In this document: positions 36,501 to 46,346 of the stretch, one piece after another
Layout of the letters: each line of letters begins with the position of its first letter
How positions within the stretch are numbered: position 1 is the first letter of the stretch
Assembly (NCBI GenBank): GCA_949128115.1
Contig: OX421966.1
Coordinates: 52,883,416 to 52,947,415, forward strand
Source: Anaspis maculata
Lineage: Eukaryota > Arthropoda > Insecta > Coleoptera > Scraptiidae
DNA: 64,000 nt
Reading direction: 5' to 3'
Made by a program: the position numbers and the translations under genes
The notes under the pieces: model-generated
Database searches by the model: none
What the model saw: the letters and a program-made list of their open reading frames with translations, nothing else
Told to the model about the DNA's origin: nothing

Positions 36501-39500
36501 GGCTGGTCCTACAGCAAGCCGTTTCAAAATACACTGAAGGTTCAAAAATTGAATAACTGATTAATTAATGATGGAAAATCGATTTGCGTACTAGAAGAAA
36601 GTCCTTTCAAATATTTTCAGGCTGCCAAAACAAAGAAGCTGTATGTGAAAGAGAAACATCTTACTTCTCCATGGGTCGTCCCTTGCAAGGCTGGAGCTCG
36701 CTCTCGGCTTCGAGGTCGTTCTTTAGCAGATAGCAGAGGCCCAAACCGTAGTGGTGCTTCGTCAAATCGGGACTCTGGATGTACCGATGGGCACACACCA
36801 TGGCCTTTCCTCCCGGTTTCTGCGATCTGACGCTCACTCCCAGCCATTGTCCGTCCTTGATTTCATCAGGTCCGGGCGGTTCCAGGGGGATCGGTTCGCG
36901 AACAGACACCGTATCGGAGTAGTCAAAGTCGGTGACTGTTTTTTTGGAAACAAAACCAATCAGAACGGTTTTATGAAGATATACTTACAAATTGGTGCAC
37001 GTCACGCAAAAATCAGCTTTTTGTGTAAGGTAATGGGACGATCGAATTTGTGGTGAAAAAAAGGTAAGTGATTGATGTTTGCGCAACGTTGTTAGTATGA
37101 TGCAGAAAAAAAATCGAAGTGATTGTTTACGTTGTTTATAGGCAGGTACGTGACAAAATTATTAAGTGCAATACTTCGGCGTAGCTCTTCAAAAATCAAA
37201 AATTGAGCATAGAAAGTATTAGTTGTATACTTTATTGTTAGTGTTTTTTTCGAGTTTTTTTTCGGTTAAATTTTTATCACAAAAATAATAATTGAAAAAG
37301 TAAACTACAACATAATACAATCACTTGTTGCGCTGTTAGTATAATGTAAAAAAATCATAACAAAACGTGTACACTACTCAAAATCACAGTGTGAGAATCT
37401 TGTGCTTTTTTGTCTTGCTGTCACATTCAAAGATCATATTGTCATCACAAGGTCTCCCATTCACTTGATCCTAACATAGCTCTCAGGTAGCAGCAATCTT
37501 TTTACAATAAATGTGGAGAAAATATACAAAATGCGTATTTACAATACAATATAGGTGGGTAATTACTTACAATATTCATCATGTTTACTTTAGGTTTTGC
37601 ACAATATGAAAATCATAATAGGTAGGTAGGTAATACAAAGCGTATAATAGCATTTCACACACACTTTTTGGGTTTTTGTCAAAATAAACAAAGTAAAAAA
37701 AAACTAGTGGTCTCTCTGCGGTGTTAATAAAAGTGTGAAATTATGATGTTATTATTAATTTTTCAAAAAAGCCGAAAACCCCAAATACTACAAAAATTAA
37801 AATGGTGAGAGATCGGTGGTGAAATTGGCCCGGCCTTTAGCGATTTTCATAGAATTTGGGCGAGCTGGTGCAAAGCATGATTGTTCCTAAAAATGTCTTG
37901 GAAGTCTTTTCGACATTAGAAATTCCATTCCTGAATGTTTTACTGAAAAATTATACAAGCAAGAAATTTTTTTGTGATTATCAGTTCTCGATCTGCAGAT
38001 GAATAGTTTGTTCTGGCTTTGTCCAACACTCATGACGCATATGCAGATTATTATTATATAATTCTCAACTTAGGTCCAAGTAGTATTCTCAACGAAATTC
38101 GAGAACCACAGAAATCACCAGCGGGTGGAAACTAGGTCAAGTTACTAATATATCCCTGTTACTGACTACATGATGACCAAAATGACTTTGAAGTCGAAAT
38201 TAACCGCTATATAAGACGAAATACCCCAAGCTATGGTCTGTTTTCACTTTTAGCCTTCGAAGTTAATATCACCTATCTATTATGAACATTTATAAGCATT
38301 ATTACTTACGCAAATTCAATGAAATCTCTCAAAGTAAATAAGCAACTCAGATTTACGAAATTTTAAACTAAATTATTCAGGTGAAATTTCTTTATCGATG
38401 TTCTTCCCTCAACTTGCTGCTTGTATAAGAACCTACCATTTAATTCAATTTTCCGCAGGTGAACCGGGTTGATATTGTTTTTTTTTTATACAGGCTGGCC
38501 CAACGAAAACAACAGAGGGGTTTTTGGGCATTTCACCTTATTTTCTTCAAAATAGCTCGGACACGTCGATTTTTATATCGAGGGGGACATTTGAAACATA
38601 GGTACATTGGCAAATTTTTATCTCAACCCTCCTCACCCCCAACCACCCCAACTTCAAAAGACTCCACCCACCTTGCGATACATCAAATTAAAGAGAATTA
38701 AATTCTCCCTCTGGAAAATAGTTTCATAGTTTTTAACATCACCCTCATTCTTCTCGAAATTCTCTTCCCAATTCATTATTCTTAACCTTTCAATTCTTTT
38801 CAGTACAGTCAACGTCATCCTGCACGGCATCGAGGGAGAAAATTTTCTGTGTAAAGAGTGCCACTCAAATTCATCCCTTCACTCGGCCACCCCAACTTCA
38901 AAATCTAAAATGACACTATCTACTTTGTAATACATCAAACTGAGTGGAACTGAATTCTCTTCCCGAATAGAATATTTCCAGAATTTTCAAAACTCCCCCT
39001 ATCCCCCTAAAATACTTCGATGCTCAATTTATTGAGGGAGAGGTTGAAAATTTTGGAAAACATTGTTTTCAGAAAGAGATTTGAATTTTCTTTTATTTGA
39101 TGTATCACAAAGTAGGTGATGTCTTGTTAAATGTTAAAGCTGATGTGGGAGGGAGCAAAGGGGTAAATTTAGGTAGCACTTTTTTCGCTGAAAATTTTCT
39201 CCTTTGATGCATCTAGGATTACGCTGATAAAATTAAAGAGAATTAAGGGGTCGAGAATATAAAATGGGACAATCAGAGAATTTTAGGAAGAAAGGGGGTG
39301 GGGCGAGGGATAGGGTTAAAAGTTTTAAAAATATATTTTTCAGAAAGAGAATTTGATTCTCTTTGATTTGATGTATCGCAAAGTCGATGGTGTCATTTGA
39401 AATTTCAGAGTTGAAATGGTTGGGAGTGAGGGAGTATGTTTCAGATGTCCCCCTCCCTCGGTATAAAATCGACTTGTCTGAGCTTTTTCCAAAAAAATCA

Positions 39501-42500
39501 AATGAAATGGCCAAAAACCTCTCTGTTGTGTTTTCGTTGGGTCACTCTGTGTTTTAGCGTCATTTGTGTCAAATTTTTGCAATTATTCAATAAAAAATTA
39601 AAACTGAAGAAATAACGTGCTATTCTCAAGATTCTTGATCAAAGCTTTCAAGACCGTAGCAGAGTGTCGATATTCAATTCCTCGTCCAAGCAAAACAAGT
39701 TTCACAGTTTGGCATATTTTGATAGAAGTAAGGAAACGTTTTTGTCTTTTTCGCTAAGCCCAAGTTGACACACACATGCTGCACTTACGTTGAATCGTTG
39801 AGTGAAAATATACAAAGAGGCGCATGACAACCTTTTGTCATAGGCCGGTAGATGACGCCACTCTACAAGCAACTTTTGAGACCAACTTTGCAGCGGATCG
39901 TTTCCTCATATAAATAGTGAAGTACTGAAAAGACTTATTTGTTCTAGTGTTAATTAGTCTTCAATTTTAAAAAAATTCTTTGGCATAGGTAAAGCCGCAC
40001 TTCTGACCTTAGTCACAGCAAGTGACTGCCCTGTCAAGACCATCATCAGTGTCAGAAATGTCACCGGTGGGGGCTCTTCTGATTTTTCACTCAACGGTTG
40101 AATCAACTTTGTTCTGGTTGAGGCAAATTTTACGTTGCATCTTCAACGTTTGATAAATGGTTGTTACATAACAGTTGAATATTCACCATCACAATAACGT
40201 TGATGTTTGACCAGACAAATAACTCATAGGGCAATTCAACATTGAGGCAACGTGGAATGGTAACGTGAATTTATACATCAATAGAGGAGACTGAAATTCT
40301 GGAGCAGAAAAAGATACGTCTGAATTCTTTATGACGTCATTACTATCAAATGACACTTATAAGTATCAGATAAGAAAAAATCCACGAAGGTGACTCTTCA
40401 AGGGGGATATCCCGACTTTGAACTTTTGTCTACTTTGATAGTGACGTCATAAATAATTCTGGTGGCATCCTTTGTGATCCAAAATGCCCATAACTCTCTA
40501 CTTACATCCTTTAAGCACCTGAATATAACGCTGATTGTTGAAAGGCAATCATGTGGTATCTATGTTAGTTCGTCGTTAATGCAACGTTGAAAGTGACGTT
40601 GAATATAATCTTCTAAACACCTAAATATAACGTTGATTTCCATTTTCGTTGATTTTTGGAGTTACATCGATATCGGGTTTAACGTCCGTTCCAGCAATAC
40701 TCTCCAAAACTACAACGTTATTTCATAAAACAGAAACGTTAAACGTTGGTAAACGGTTGAAAAACCTCGCACAATTGGTTACAATGACGTTACATATCAA
40801 GTTGGAATGACGTTGCATATCTGGTTAAAGTGACGTTACTGATATAATTAACGACGGTGACGTTGAATATACGTTGAAGTGACGTTGCACATATGGCTGA
40901 AATAAATCAAATGTAAATTTGACATGACGTTGAATGTATGGTTGAGATAACGTTGCAGGTATGGTTGCAATGACGGTGAATGCATGGTTGTATTATTATA
41001 TCTTCAGAGAAAAGAACTGAATAGAAAAATGGGCTACTCATGAACAACTTGTCATGGACGGAATACATGTTACTCAAGTAAACAAGAGCAACCGTATTTT
41101 ATTTATTTGCAAGGTAGACAACAAAGTTATTCTATTTAAATAAAGCAATCGTCACTGTGGGAGATACCTATTCGATTTTTTTTATGTTTTTGTAATTTTT
41201 TTGCATCGATTTGGGCCTTACTGTCGCTATGTTTGGTAAAAACTAGTTTGCGTGAAAACTGAAAATATATGAGGGAAACACAAAGTTTCCACTAAACCTA
41301 GCCAAGCTAGAATGCCTAGACCGATACGTTTCGAGAAATATAGTTGTGCATAAAATTAATTCCAATCAAATCGCTGAGTCGTTTCAATTCCCACACCGTC
41401 CTCACGAAAATTTTAATAAATTAATAATATCTAAAAATTATTATTATCAAATATTAATTACTTATACTGATTAATAACAAATTATTGCGGATTATTTATG
41501 CGAATAAAATGATTGAATTAAAAAAAAGGTTAAAAAGACAAATTAGTCGATTATTGTTGATAAAAAAAAAACAATACGTTTTTCGAATAAAATCCGTATT
41601 ACGTAAAAATAATTATTTTATTATGTATTATTCAGACCACCATGCAAGTTGTTTATTATCCGTTTTTATTGATTAATAGTCTACTTGTCCGTATACAACA
41701 GTACTGGCAATTAATTCGAATTAATTGAACTTCAGATCGATCATACGAGATCTCTGACATAAAAATGAAATTGAAAAAAAGACCATTAATACCCAGTCAA
41801 TGAACTTGATTTTTTCCCGCCCATAAATTTCGATGATGATTTATTTATAAACCCGGGATTTGTTTATAATCCAGAGTCAGAATAAACGATTAGTGCCGCG
41901 CATAAAATGTCGGATGTTTGTTTTCATTTAAAAGGCCAGACTGGAACTGAAAGTCTTAGTGTGTGATTAAATGAACTATACTACAATTAGATGAACTGCT
42001 CTATCAGTAGGTAGGAGTTTTTCGTGTGTGAGACATAGAATAGACAACACCCCAAAAGCAGTTGTAGGAGAGAGACATGCACGAAACAAAGCATGCAGCA
42101 TGCAATAAAATAGTACATAGCCAAAATTACTCATGCATTAAAATCATGGTACCAAAAAAAAAACCTTTTCGGTACGAGACCACCACTTACACTTATACCT
42201 CCCGCCGGCCACTGGTTGTGCACACCCCAAAAAAACAAAAACACAAATTATTAAGAGGGCCCCACAGCAAAAATCGGGCGTAAAAAATTCGGTTTCACAA
42301 AAAGTTCCTCTGAAGAATAAATAAATAAATAAATAATAAAAACAGACTACCAAAATTCTGATTGGTCTAAAGCTCGCTTCGAGACGATACAGTAGCAACT
42401 AACAGACTATGTAGGGTATAGATTGGAATTATTTATATATGTATACCTAATAATAATAGTGTTTGTACAAGACACTGATTTTGTAAACTAGAGGTAGGTA

Positions 42501-42702
42501 TACGTATTTGATTTTTCTGGTAGCAGTACTCTACTGTGTGTGGAGGGTTCTGATAGTGCTGAGATACGTACACCTTCGGCCATCCGTCTCCACCTGGATG
42601 CAGTCATCGACTCTTTGGGTGGTCACAGGGCATTTGTACAGAGCCCCGGAGTGGTTGGTGCCCGGCTGGAGGTTCTGGGCCAAAGGAGCTCCGACTAATA
42701 TC
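24272..42702 (-). CDS. mew: Integrin alpha chain, laminin-binding (alphaPS1-like) type; N-terminal exon missing
   Basis: Ten exons (42572-42702, 36665-36935, 35322-35741, 34484-35258, 34261-34417, 31172-31338, 30855-31118, 30318-30746, 27723-27941, 24272-24502) join in phase into about 1,020 codons. The product is a type I membrane receptor that pairs with a beta-PS integrin and binds laminin at muscle-epidermis and other junctions. Visible features are beta-propeller FG-GAP repeats with cation loops DLNKDGYDD, DINKDGYVD and DMDNNGYPD, no inserted I-domain, calf domains with paired cysteines, a furin-like LRRRRD site in exon 8, one transmembrane helix and the cytoplasmic GFFKR motif. KDGQWLGVSVRSQ followed by GGKAMVCAHRYI and RLWNSTLIEDYSDL place it with the vertebrate alpha3/6/7 and fly alphaPS1 (mew) branch rather than alphaPS2 or PS3. 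The signal peptide and first propeller strand lie upstream and were not found. Confidence 0.9.
24714..26369. repeat. 1.65-kb foldback in the last integrin intron
   Basis: The left arm from 24714 (GTACAAGAAAAATAG) is mirrored to 26369. CGATTTTGTTCATGTTATAG and GGATGATTTTTGTGGAGAA blocks occur in both arms; the centre is near 25545. Contains the core TTTAGTCGGAAA...ATACC in both arms (25072 inverted, 25988). Lies in intron 24503-27722, so it is transcribed as part of the pre-mRNA. Confidence 0.85.
26629..26795. repeat. MITE, TATAGACAATACAAAT termini
   Basis: TATAGACAATACAAATAGAG at the left; CATTTGTATTGTCTATA at the right, with an inner ACCATATG/CATATGGT and CGTCACGGAT/ATCCGTGACG match. Confidence 0.7.
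27122..27351. repeat. MITE, TACAGTTACGATCACCTAAA termini (mariner-like)
   Basis: TACAGTTACGATCACCTAAA followed by TGGAAACACTT; the right end is AAGTGTTTCCA then TGCGATCGCAACTGTA. TA at both borders suggests Tc1/mariner-type mobilisation. Lies in the integrin intron 24503-27722. Confidence 0.65.
27723..27941 (-). CDS. mew: Integrin alpha exon I (calf-2, membrane-proximal)
   Basis: Acceptor TTTTCTAG, donor GTAAGT, 73 codons. Encodes GCDKTARCAKLTCRIKTL, VVIDIFSRLWNSTLIEDY and WVSINSQASVIILDP. The CxxxxxC...C pattern and RLWNSTLIEDY are typical of alpha integrin light chains. Confidence 0.92.
27942..30317. other. Integrin intron, no exon found
   Basis: 2.4-kb intron between exons H and I. It contains unidentified repeat-like sequence, two TGGCGCCC motifs (29628-29635, 29930-29937) resembling retroviral-type primer-binding sites, and a lone CACCCTGTATA. 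No supported gene. Confidence 0.5.
30318..30746 (-). CDS. mew: Integrin alpha exon H (calf-2 with furin site)
   Basis: Acceptor TATTCTAG, donor GTTAGT, 143 codons. Encodes VKGESAMKYFEDVGARVHHR, ENMEVVILWPYQ, GGKWLLYLEEKP and EGLRRRRDVEYVV. The RRRR|D run fits proprotein-convertase cleavage into heavy and light chains, as known for alpha3/alpha6-type integrins. Ends NTRRIVTM. Confidence 0.92.
30855..31118 (-). CDS. mew: Integrin alpha exon G (calf-1/calf-2)
   Basis: Acceptor TTGTCCGCAG, donor GTGAGT, separated from exon F by a 53-nt intron. Encodes TICAYENDTLVICNLGNPF, VYLRLRFEIKNTKKQ and ending HLFFSGE. The C..(10)..C-x-LGNPF disulfide segment is conserved in alpha integrins. Confidence 0.9.
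31172..31338 (-). CDS. mew: Integrin alpha exon F (calf-1)
   Basis: Acceptor TTTTTCCAG, donor GTAAGT. Encodes SPDGYILDLGKNDEFSLDV, VTNFGESAYEAKLFVVHPEE and ISQETAKNNKT, matching the calf-1 pattern in which an N-x-GE-x-AYEA segment precedes hydrophobic strands. The upstream intron (31339-34260) holds a foldback, a MITE and a reverse transcriptase scrap. Confidence 0.9.
31458..31508 (+). pseudogene. Reverse transcriptase scrap (LINE fossil)
   Basis: Seventeen codons read RVPQGSISGPRLFV and onward, matching the conserved GVPQGSxLGPLLF block of non-LTR reverse transcriptases. Nothing recognisable on either side; the fragment stops at a TACAGGGTGT motif. Confidence 0.5.
32985..34110. repeat. Inverted-repeat pair split by a nested MITE
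   Basis: The segment at 32985-33055 (TGCAATGACTCATCTCTGATA, CTGCCGTCTCCGTA) recurs inverted at 34020-34110 (TACGGAGACGGCA, GATGAGTCACTGCA). The nested element at 33118-33617 lies between. In integrin intron 31339-34260. Confidence 0.6.
33118..33617. repeat. 500-bp MITE, GGCCGCWTTCATAAG termini, AAT target duplication
   Basis: GGCCGCTTTCATAAG at the left; CTTATGAATGCGGCC at the right; flanked by AAT on both sides (33115-33117, 33618-33620). The right end shares CAACTGTTGTGACTTA with the MITE at 20240-20355, so both belong to one family. Confidence 0.7.
34261..34417 (-). CDS. mew: Integrin alpha exon E (thigh/calf-1 boundary)
   Basis: Acceptor TTCATAG, donor GTAAGT. Encodes FVVNYTLANNKAG, FEASFQKSCGDDDLCESNL (the conserved CGxDxxCxSNL genu-region disulfide) and LSAGSMLE. 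Confidence 0.9.
34484..35258 (-). CDS. mew: Integrin alpha exon D (propeller repeats 5-7, thigh domain)
   Basis: A 775-nt exon; acceptor TTTTGCAG, donor GTATGG. Encodes YDDLLVGAPFYYSDNHGGAV, GFSMTALGDINKDGYVDIAI, MGYSLSGGLDMDNNGYPDL and then the thigh beta-sandwich starting TRPIIDITI, with two cysteine pairs near CSTDPDNADNACFTFQSC. Three calcium-binding loops are intact. Confidence 0.92.
35322..35741 (-). CDS. mew: Integrin alpha exon C (propeller repeats 3-5)
   Basis: Acceptor CACTTTCAG, donor GTAAGG. Encodes LHQQYGFCQVGTSLSLLDDG, MGSPGPYTWRGTVF, YVGMSVAGGYF, VTYVSGAPRSQLFGEI and ASSFGYEVLAIDLNKDG, splitting the first cation loop at its Gly codon. Confidence 0.9.
35832..36417. repeat. 590-bp foldback in integrin intron
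   Basis: TAGTCCGGGAGGCAGTGAAC at the left and GTTCACTGCCTCCCGGACTA at the right. The inner arms (AGATAGTCTGGCTGATCTCT and complement; TTTCCATCGCCAGAG) are almost identical up to a minimal loop near 36133. It fills most of intron 35742-36664. Confidence 0.85.
36665..36935 (-). CDS. mew: Integrin alpha exon B (propeller repeat 2)
   Basis: Encodes TDFDYSDTVSVREP, EIKDGQWLGVSVRSQKPGGK, AMVCAHRYIQSPD and LQPCKGRPMEK. Preceded by a 5.6-kb intron (36936-42571) and ends AA|GTAAGA in phase 2. The GQWLGVSV...GGK...CAHRY block is the signature of laminin-type alpha chains. Confidence 0.9.
38489..39551. repeat. 1.06-kb foldback, TACAGGCTGGCCC terminus
   Basis: TACAGGCTGGCCCAACGAAA at the left; TTTCGTTGGGTCACTCTGTG at the right. 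TCGAGGGGGACATTTGAAAC is mirrored near 39440. The interior repeats a module with GATACATCAAATTAAAGAGA in several diverged copies. In integrin intron 36936-42571. Confidence 0.8.
39796..40096. repeat. Dispersed repeat with CGTTGAGTGAAAA ends (copy 1)
   Basis: Begins CGTTGAGTGAAAATATA and ends TTTTTCACTCAACG. A second copy lies inverted at 48287-48600, sharing TATAAATAGTGAAGTA, GGCCGGTAGATG and CATCATCA-TGTCAGAAATG blocks. TIR-bounded, non-coding. Confidence 0.7.
40097..40990. repeat. Degenerate minisatellite built on ACGTTGAA/TATGGTTG
   Basis: Roughly 20-25-bp units such as GTGACGTTGAATATA, GTGACGTTGCACATATGG and GATAACGTTGCAGGTATGG recur, densest at 40770-40990 and more diverged upstream. It starts inside the CAACG end of the neighbouring repeat. 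Non-coding, in integrin intron 36936-42571. Confidence 0.65.
40991..42571. other. Integrin intron, very AT-rich, no gene
   Basis: No exon or coding region seen. Contains TTAAT/ATTAA-rich DNA at 41400-41660 and an (AAAT)n run at about 42316-42336. Confidence 0.5.
42572..42702 (-). CDS. mew: Integrin alpha exon A (propeller repeat 1)
   Basis: Acceptor CTTTTCCAG; encodes ILVGAPLAQNLQPGTNHSG, YKCPVTTQRVDDC and IQVETDGRR. GTACGT was chosen as donor because it leaves phase 1, as the next exon needs. GTGTAC four bases earlier would be out of phase. The first base completes a codon of an unseen upstream exon. Confidence 0.8.
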
Positions 42703-43000
42703 CTGGAAAAGAGAAGAAAATTAGAATTACCGCCAGATTGCTGCGAATTCAATCAAGTGTTGCCCAAAAATGCACCTTGGGTAGGCAACCAGTTATACAA
42801 TTTGCATCCGGCGAACCTTCGGTAGGTACGCATGTGAGAGCACTAATCACTATACCTAACCGTTATAACACAATATTACTTTTTTATAGACTTTGTGCAA
42901 GTACCTACTAATTTACAGTAAGGTGCCGATGACAATATCATTATTATTATTATCATCAACAATTATTATTGACAATAAGTAGGTATAGGTGGTATAGGTA

Positions 43001-43751
43001 ACAGGGTGTTCACGATAAAATTCGTTTCCCTCCAGTAGTTTCCCCTTCAAGATATTTCGAAGAACTAAAAACTTTTTCTTCGCGATTTTTCCCAGGGACC
43101 TCAAATCGATCCTCTAAAAGTTTCTAATTGGTACCGTATACAGGGTGTGATATGTAACTTTTTTATTTTAAATGCAACACCCTATATTTTATTACGTTAT
43201 TTGATGAAGCTTTTTTTTTCTGATTACAAATATATATGACACTTATGATTTATTTTGACAAGTAAGTTGTCGGAAAAATAATAAAATAGGTAGTCAAATA
43301 ATTTTGTTTCGCGACAAGATGGCTTTGGTTTCTACAGTTCACTTGAGAAAAAGTTATTCTCGCAGCATTTTGTCTGCAGAATTCAACTCTGCATGGATGA
43401 ATGGTCTAATTCGTTCGTAATACAGGGTGTCGCGTAATTTTCAATTTTTAATTTATTTGACTACCTATTTTTTTATTTTTTTGACAGCTTTCTTGTCAAA
43501 ATAAAATCATAAATGTTATATATTTTTGTAATCAGGAAGAAAGGTTTCATAAAATGACGTAATAAAATATAGGGTGTTGCATTTGAAATAAAAAAGTTAC
43601 ATGTCACATCCTGTATACCTACGGTATCAACTGAAAACTTTTAGACGATTGATTCTAGATCCCTGGTAAACATCTGGGGTTTTTACTTTTTCAAAATATC
43701 TCAAAGGGGAATCTCCTAGTGGTGGGGTGAATTTTATCGTGAACACCCTGT
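43001..43751. repeat. Foldback, ACAGGGTGTTCACGAT termini, containing another foldback
   Basis: ACAGGGTGTTCACGATAAAA at the left; TTTTATCGTGAACACCCTGT at the right. The arms are interrupted symmetrically by the element at 43139-43615, which sits at the loop. Confidence 0.85.
43139..43615. repeat. Nested foldback, TACAGGGTGTGATATGTAAC termini
   Basis: TACAGGGTGTGATATGTAAC at the left; GTTACATGTCACATCCTGTA at the right. Inner blocks ACACCCTATATTTTATTACG and CTATTTTATT/AATAAAATAG are mirrored. Confidence 0.8.
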
Positions 43752-43944
43752 ACCTATACTTACCTGCACAAAGTCTATAAAAAAGTAATGGTGAACCGAA
43801 ACTCTTTGAAATCTTGCATTCATCAACAGTGTTTAATTTTTCTTTTGAACGGGAAATTAAACGAGTGAATATGCCCTCACGTGCGTGAGACTCAGTAGCG
43901 CATTTTCATTCAGGTGGATCCGCATCATAGTTGGCGTTCATTGA

Positions 43945-44159
43945 TAGGCCATCCACAATGATGTTAATGTTAACGTAATGTTATCGGCAATGGTAATGTT
44001 AGCATTTCAAAGCAACGAGTTTCAATGATAAATGCTTACCATTGCCACTAATATGATTGTGAACGTCACCATTTGAAACTCATTGCTTTGAATGCTTAAC
44101 ATTACCATTGCCGATAACATTACGTTAAGATTAACATCTACATCATTGTGGATGGCCTA
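43945..44159. repeat. MITE, TAGGCCATCCACAATGATGT termini
   Basis: TAGGCCATCCACAATGATGT at the left with ACATCATTGTGGATGGCCTA (one inserted base) at the right. TAACGTAATGTTATCGGCAA is mirrored inside. TA borders. Confidence 0.8.
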
Positions 44160-44639
44160 TAAAACAAGCATCAGAGCATAGGTAGGTACAACCTATGCTG
44201 ATTGCTGATTTAGTGATTTTATAGGTACAGAAGACAAGAAACGGGTAGGTGGCAGGTACCTAGGTAATGAACAAAAATCAAATGTTCTTTCTGACCGAAA
44301 TATTTTCAAAATTTCCTGCCACTCTCCTTAATATAATTGAAAAACCAAACAGGTTTCTAACCTTTTCAGTTTTGTTTCAATGCGTAAACAAACGACAGGC
44401 ATCGCAAACATATTATCTATGAAGAAAATTATGAGAACAAAAAGTGCAACCCTCTTCAGTTTCAGGAACGTGAGATGCGGGGTTGAAGATAAAAATTTAC
44501 CAATATAAGTAGGCACATGTTTTGGATGTTCCCTTTTTTAATATTTCGATCGACCTTGTTTTTTCTCAAACAAAAATTCCGAGAAAAATTCACTCCAAGT
44601 TATAGGCACAGGGTGTGTAACTAACTTTTAACATGAACA

Positions 44640-45310
44640 CCCTCGTATAATGTTTGTGTTTCAAATATTTTTTACTAGGATTCATTTGTTTCCTAGTGAC
44701 ATTTTGAAAAATTCTAGTGATTTGAAGTGAAATTTGGTAGATACTTGAAACATCTTTCTGCCAGGCATTGAAGGTTTCAAGTTGACATATGGCGACATAT
44801 TTTAGAACTCTGTTATGGCATTTTGACTGATTTCAGTTTATTTCATACATATTCCATAGTGTCATTTTGACAGATTGTGAGTTGAAATTAAGGCGATTTT
44901 TTGCGAGATATTTCGACCAGATTCTACTTGATTTCTGTGATATTTTGAAACACTTTAGAGGCTTCGAGTAATCCATTTGCAGCTTAAAATGCAATTTTGA
45001 CAGATATTGACATTTTCAAGTAATACGGCATTGGTGGCACTTTTTGACAAATGTCAGTTGTTCCGGTGACATTTTGACAAATTTTGGTAATTGTAAATAA
45101 GTGACACGATTCGAGAATTTAGTAGTCTGACTTTGAGACAAATTACGGAGTTTTCAAAGTGATATTTTGATACTTTGATGTTCAAATTGAAATTTTCACA
45201 GAATTCAGTGCTTTCCAGTAATAGTTTGACAGAATTCAATGATCTGAATTGATATTTTGAACAAATTTTACTAGGTTTTACTAATTTTCCTGTAACACTT
45301 TGATTTGATT
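44640..45310. repeat. Degenerate tandem region rich in ATTTTGACA
   Basis: ATTTTGACA/ATATTTTGA with GATTT-x-AGTGA spacers recurs about every 50-60 bases (near 44700, 44820, 44870, 45000, 45065, 45165, 45255). Similar blocks reappear at 45830-45895 and 47968-48025. Non-coding. Confidence 0.45.
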
Positions 45311-45917
45311 GCTTTCATAGGGTCTTGAAGTATGTGACAGTGACAGTGCTTCCAAAGTCCGGAAAAAAATGAAAACCGTCGCACCGGTTTTGTCGAATAG
45401 GTACCGGTTTCGGTAAAACTGGCTCCGAAGGCCAGTAATCCAATGTTAACTGACATTCATATGTCATTTTCAGAGGTCGAAACGAAACGCAAAACCATAT
45501 GACCTACAAAGCATAAAATGAAAAATAGCGGAGTAGGAATACAGTAAAGAGAGGTTCAACTTCGAATATTTTGGGTGAATAGGTCTTTTCACTCTTTCCA
45601 TGATGATTTTGTATTTCGGTGGGCATGCGCAAGATTTGACAGTTCGAGTAGGTCAGTAGGCAGGCATGCGAAGCTATCTGCATGTAAAGTTACGGCTTAC
45701 GGCATTCGAGCCAGCGTTTCGAAGGTCCGATCCCGTTGTTTGCCGACCGGCATGGAACGTGAGCATGGGCTCTAGATCTCATGAAAAGATCTATTCTAAA
45801 GTTAGTTAAGGAACGGTTAAGGTTTTCATTTTGATATTTTGACAATACTTTATGAATGCCCTTCAATTCGCATTGAAGCGTCCCAATATGAAAAGTAATG
45901 ATGAGAATGAGAACGAG

Positions 45918-46048
45918 AACGGCCCTGTGGCGTAGGCGGTTCTGTGACTGCCTGCGATGCGGAAGTCCCAGGTTCGATTCCCGTTGAAAAGTCTGGGTGT
46001 TGTGTTGTCCAAAATCGCACTTTCCTATGTAAATGATTGTGGAATGAA
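45918..46048 (+). mobile_element. tRNA-derived SINE, 5' (Pol III promoter) part
   Basis: A-box TGGCGTAGGCGG (45928-45939) and a perfect B-box GGTTCGATTCC (45971-45981), with tRNA-like spacing: an internal RNA polymerase III promoter. The surrounding sequence does not fold as an intact tRNA, so it is a tRNA-related SINE. It is split by the hAT-like composite and continues at 47894. Confidence 0.65.
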
Positions 46049-46128
46049 CACTGGCGGCTCCAGCATTTTTGAACAGGGGGTACGGTTCACCGACCAGGCG
46101 CCCTTAAGGTGAGGGCTACGATCAAAAT

Positions 46129-46309
46129 AAAGGTGCGTTCAGTCAGCTTTTTCAACCGCAAGTTTTAATTTTAGTCGTAAGCGGGGTCTCGCTTATTGGC
46201 TGTTTTGAGGAGGCTGGTTCATAAGAGGTTCATAAGAGCCAATGAGCGTCGCTGCGCTTGCGACTAAAATTGAAACTTGCTACTAAATAAGCTGACTGAA
46301 CGCACCTTT
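46129..46309. repeat. Palindromic MITE nested in composite copy 1
   Basis: AAAGGTGCGTTCAGTCAGCTT is mirrored by AAGCTGACTGAACGCACCTTT, with inner TTTTAGTCG/CGACTAAAA. A partial direct copy of the right arm (AGCTGACTGAACGCACC) follows. Also present in copy 2 (53477-53657). Confidence 0.75.
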
Positions 46310-46346
46310 AGCTGACTGAACGCACCCCAAGCTCCATGCTTCTCTC

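Noticed and set aside
40097..40990. Considered as a CRISPR-like regular array
   Set aside because: Units are degenerate and adjoining without unique spacers, and the genome is eukaryotic; it is a minisatellite.
45918..46000. Possible functional tRNA gene
   Set aside because: A and B boxes are good, but the acceptor and anticodon arms do not pair convincingly; a tRNA-derived SINE fits better.
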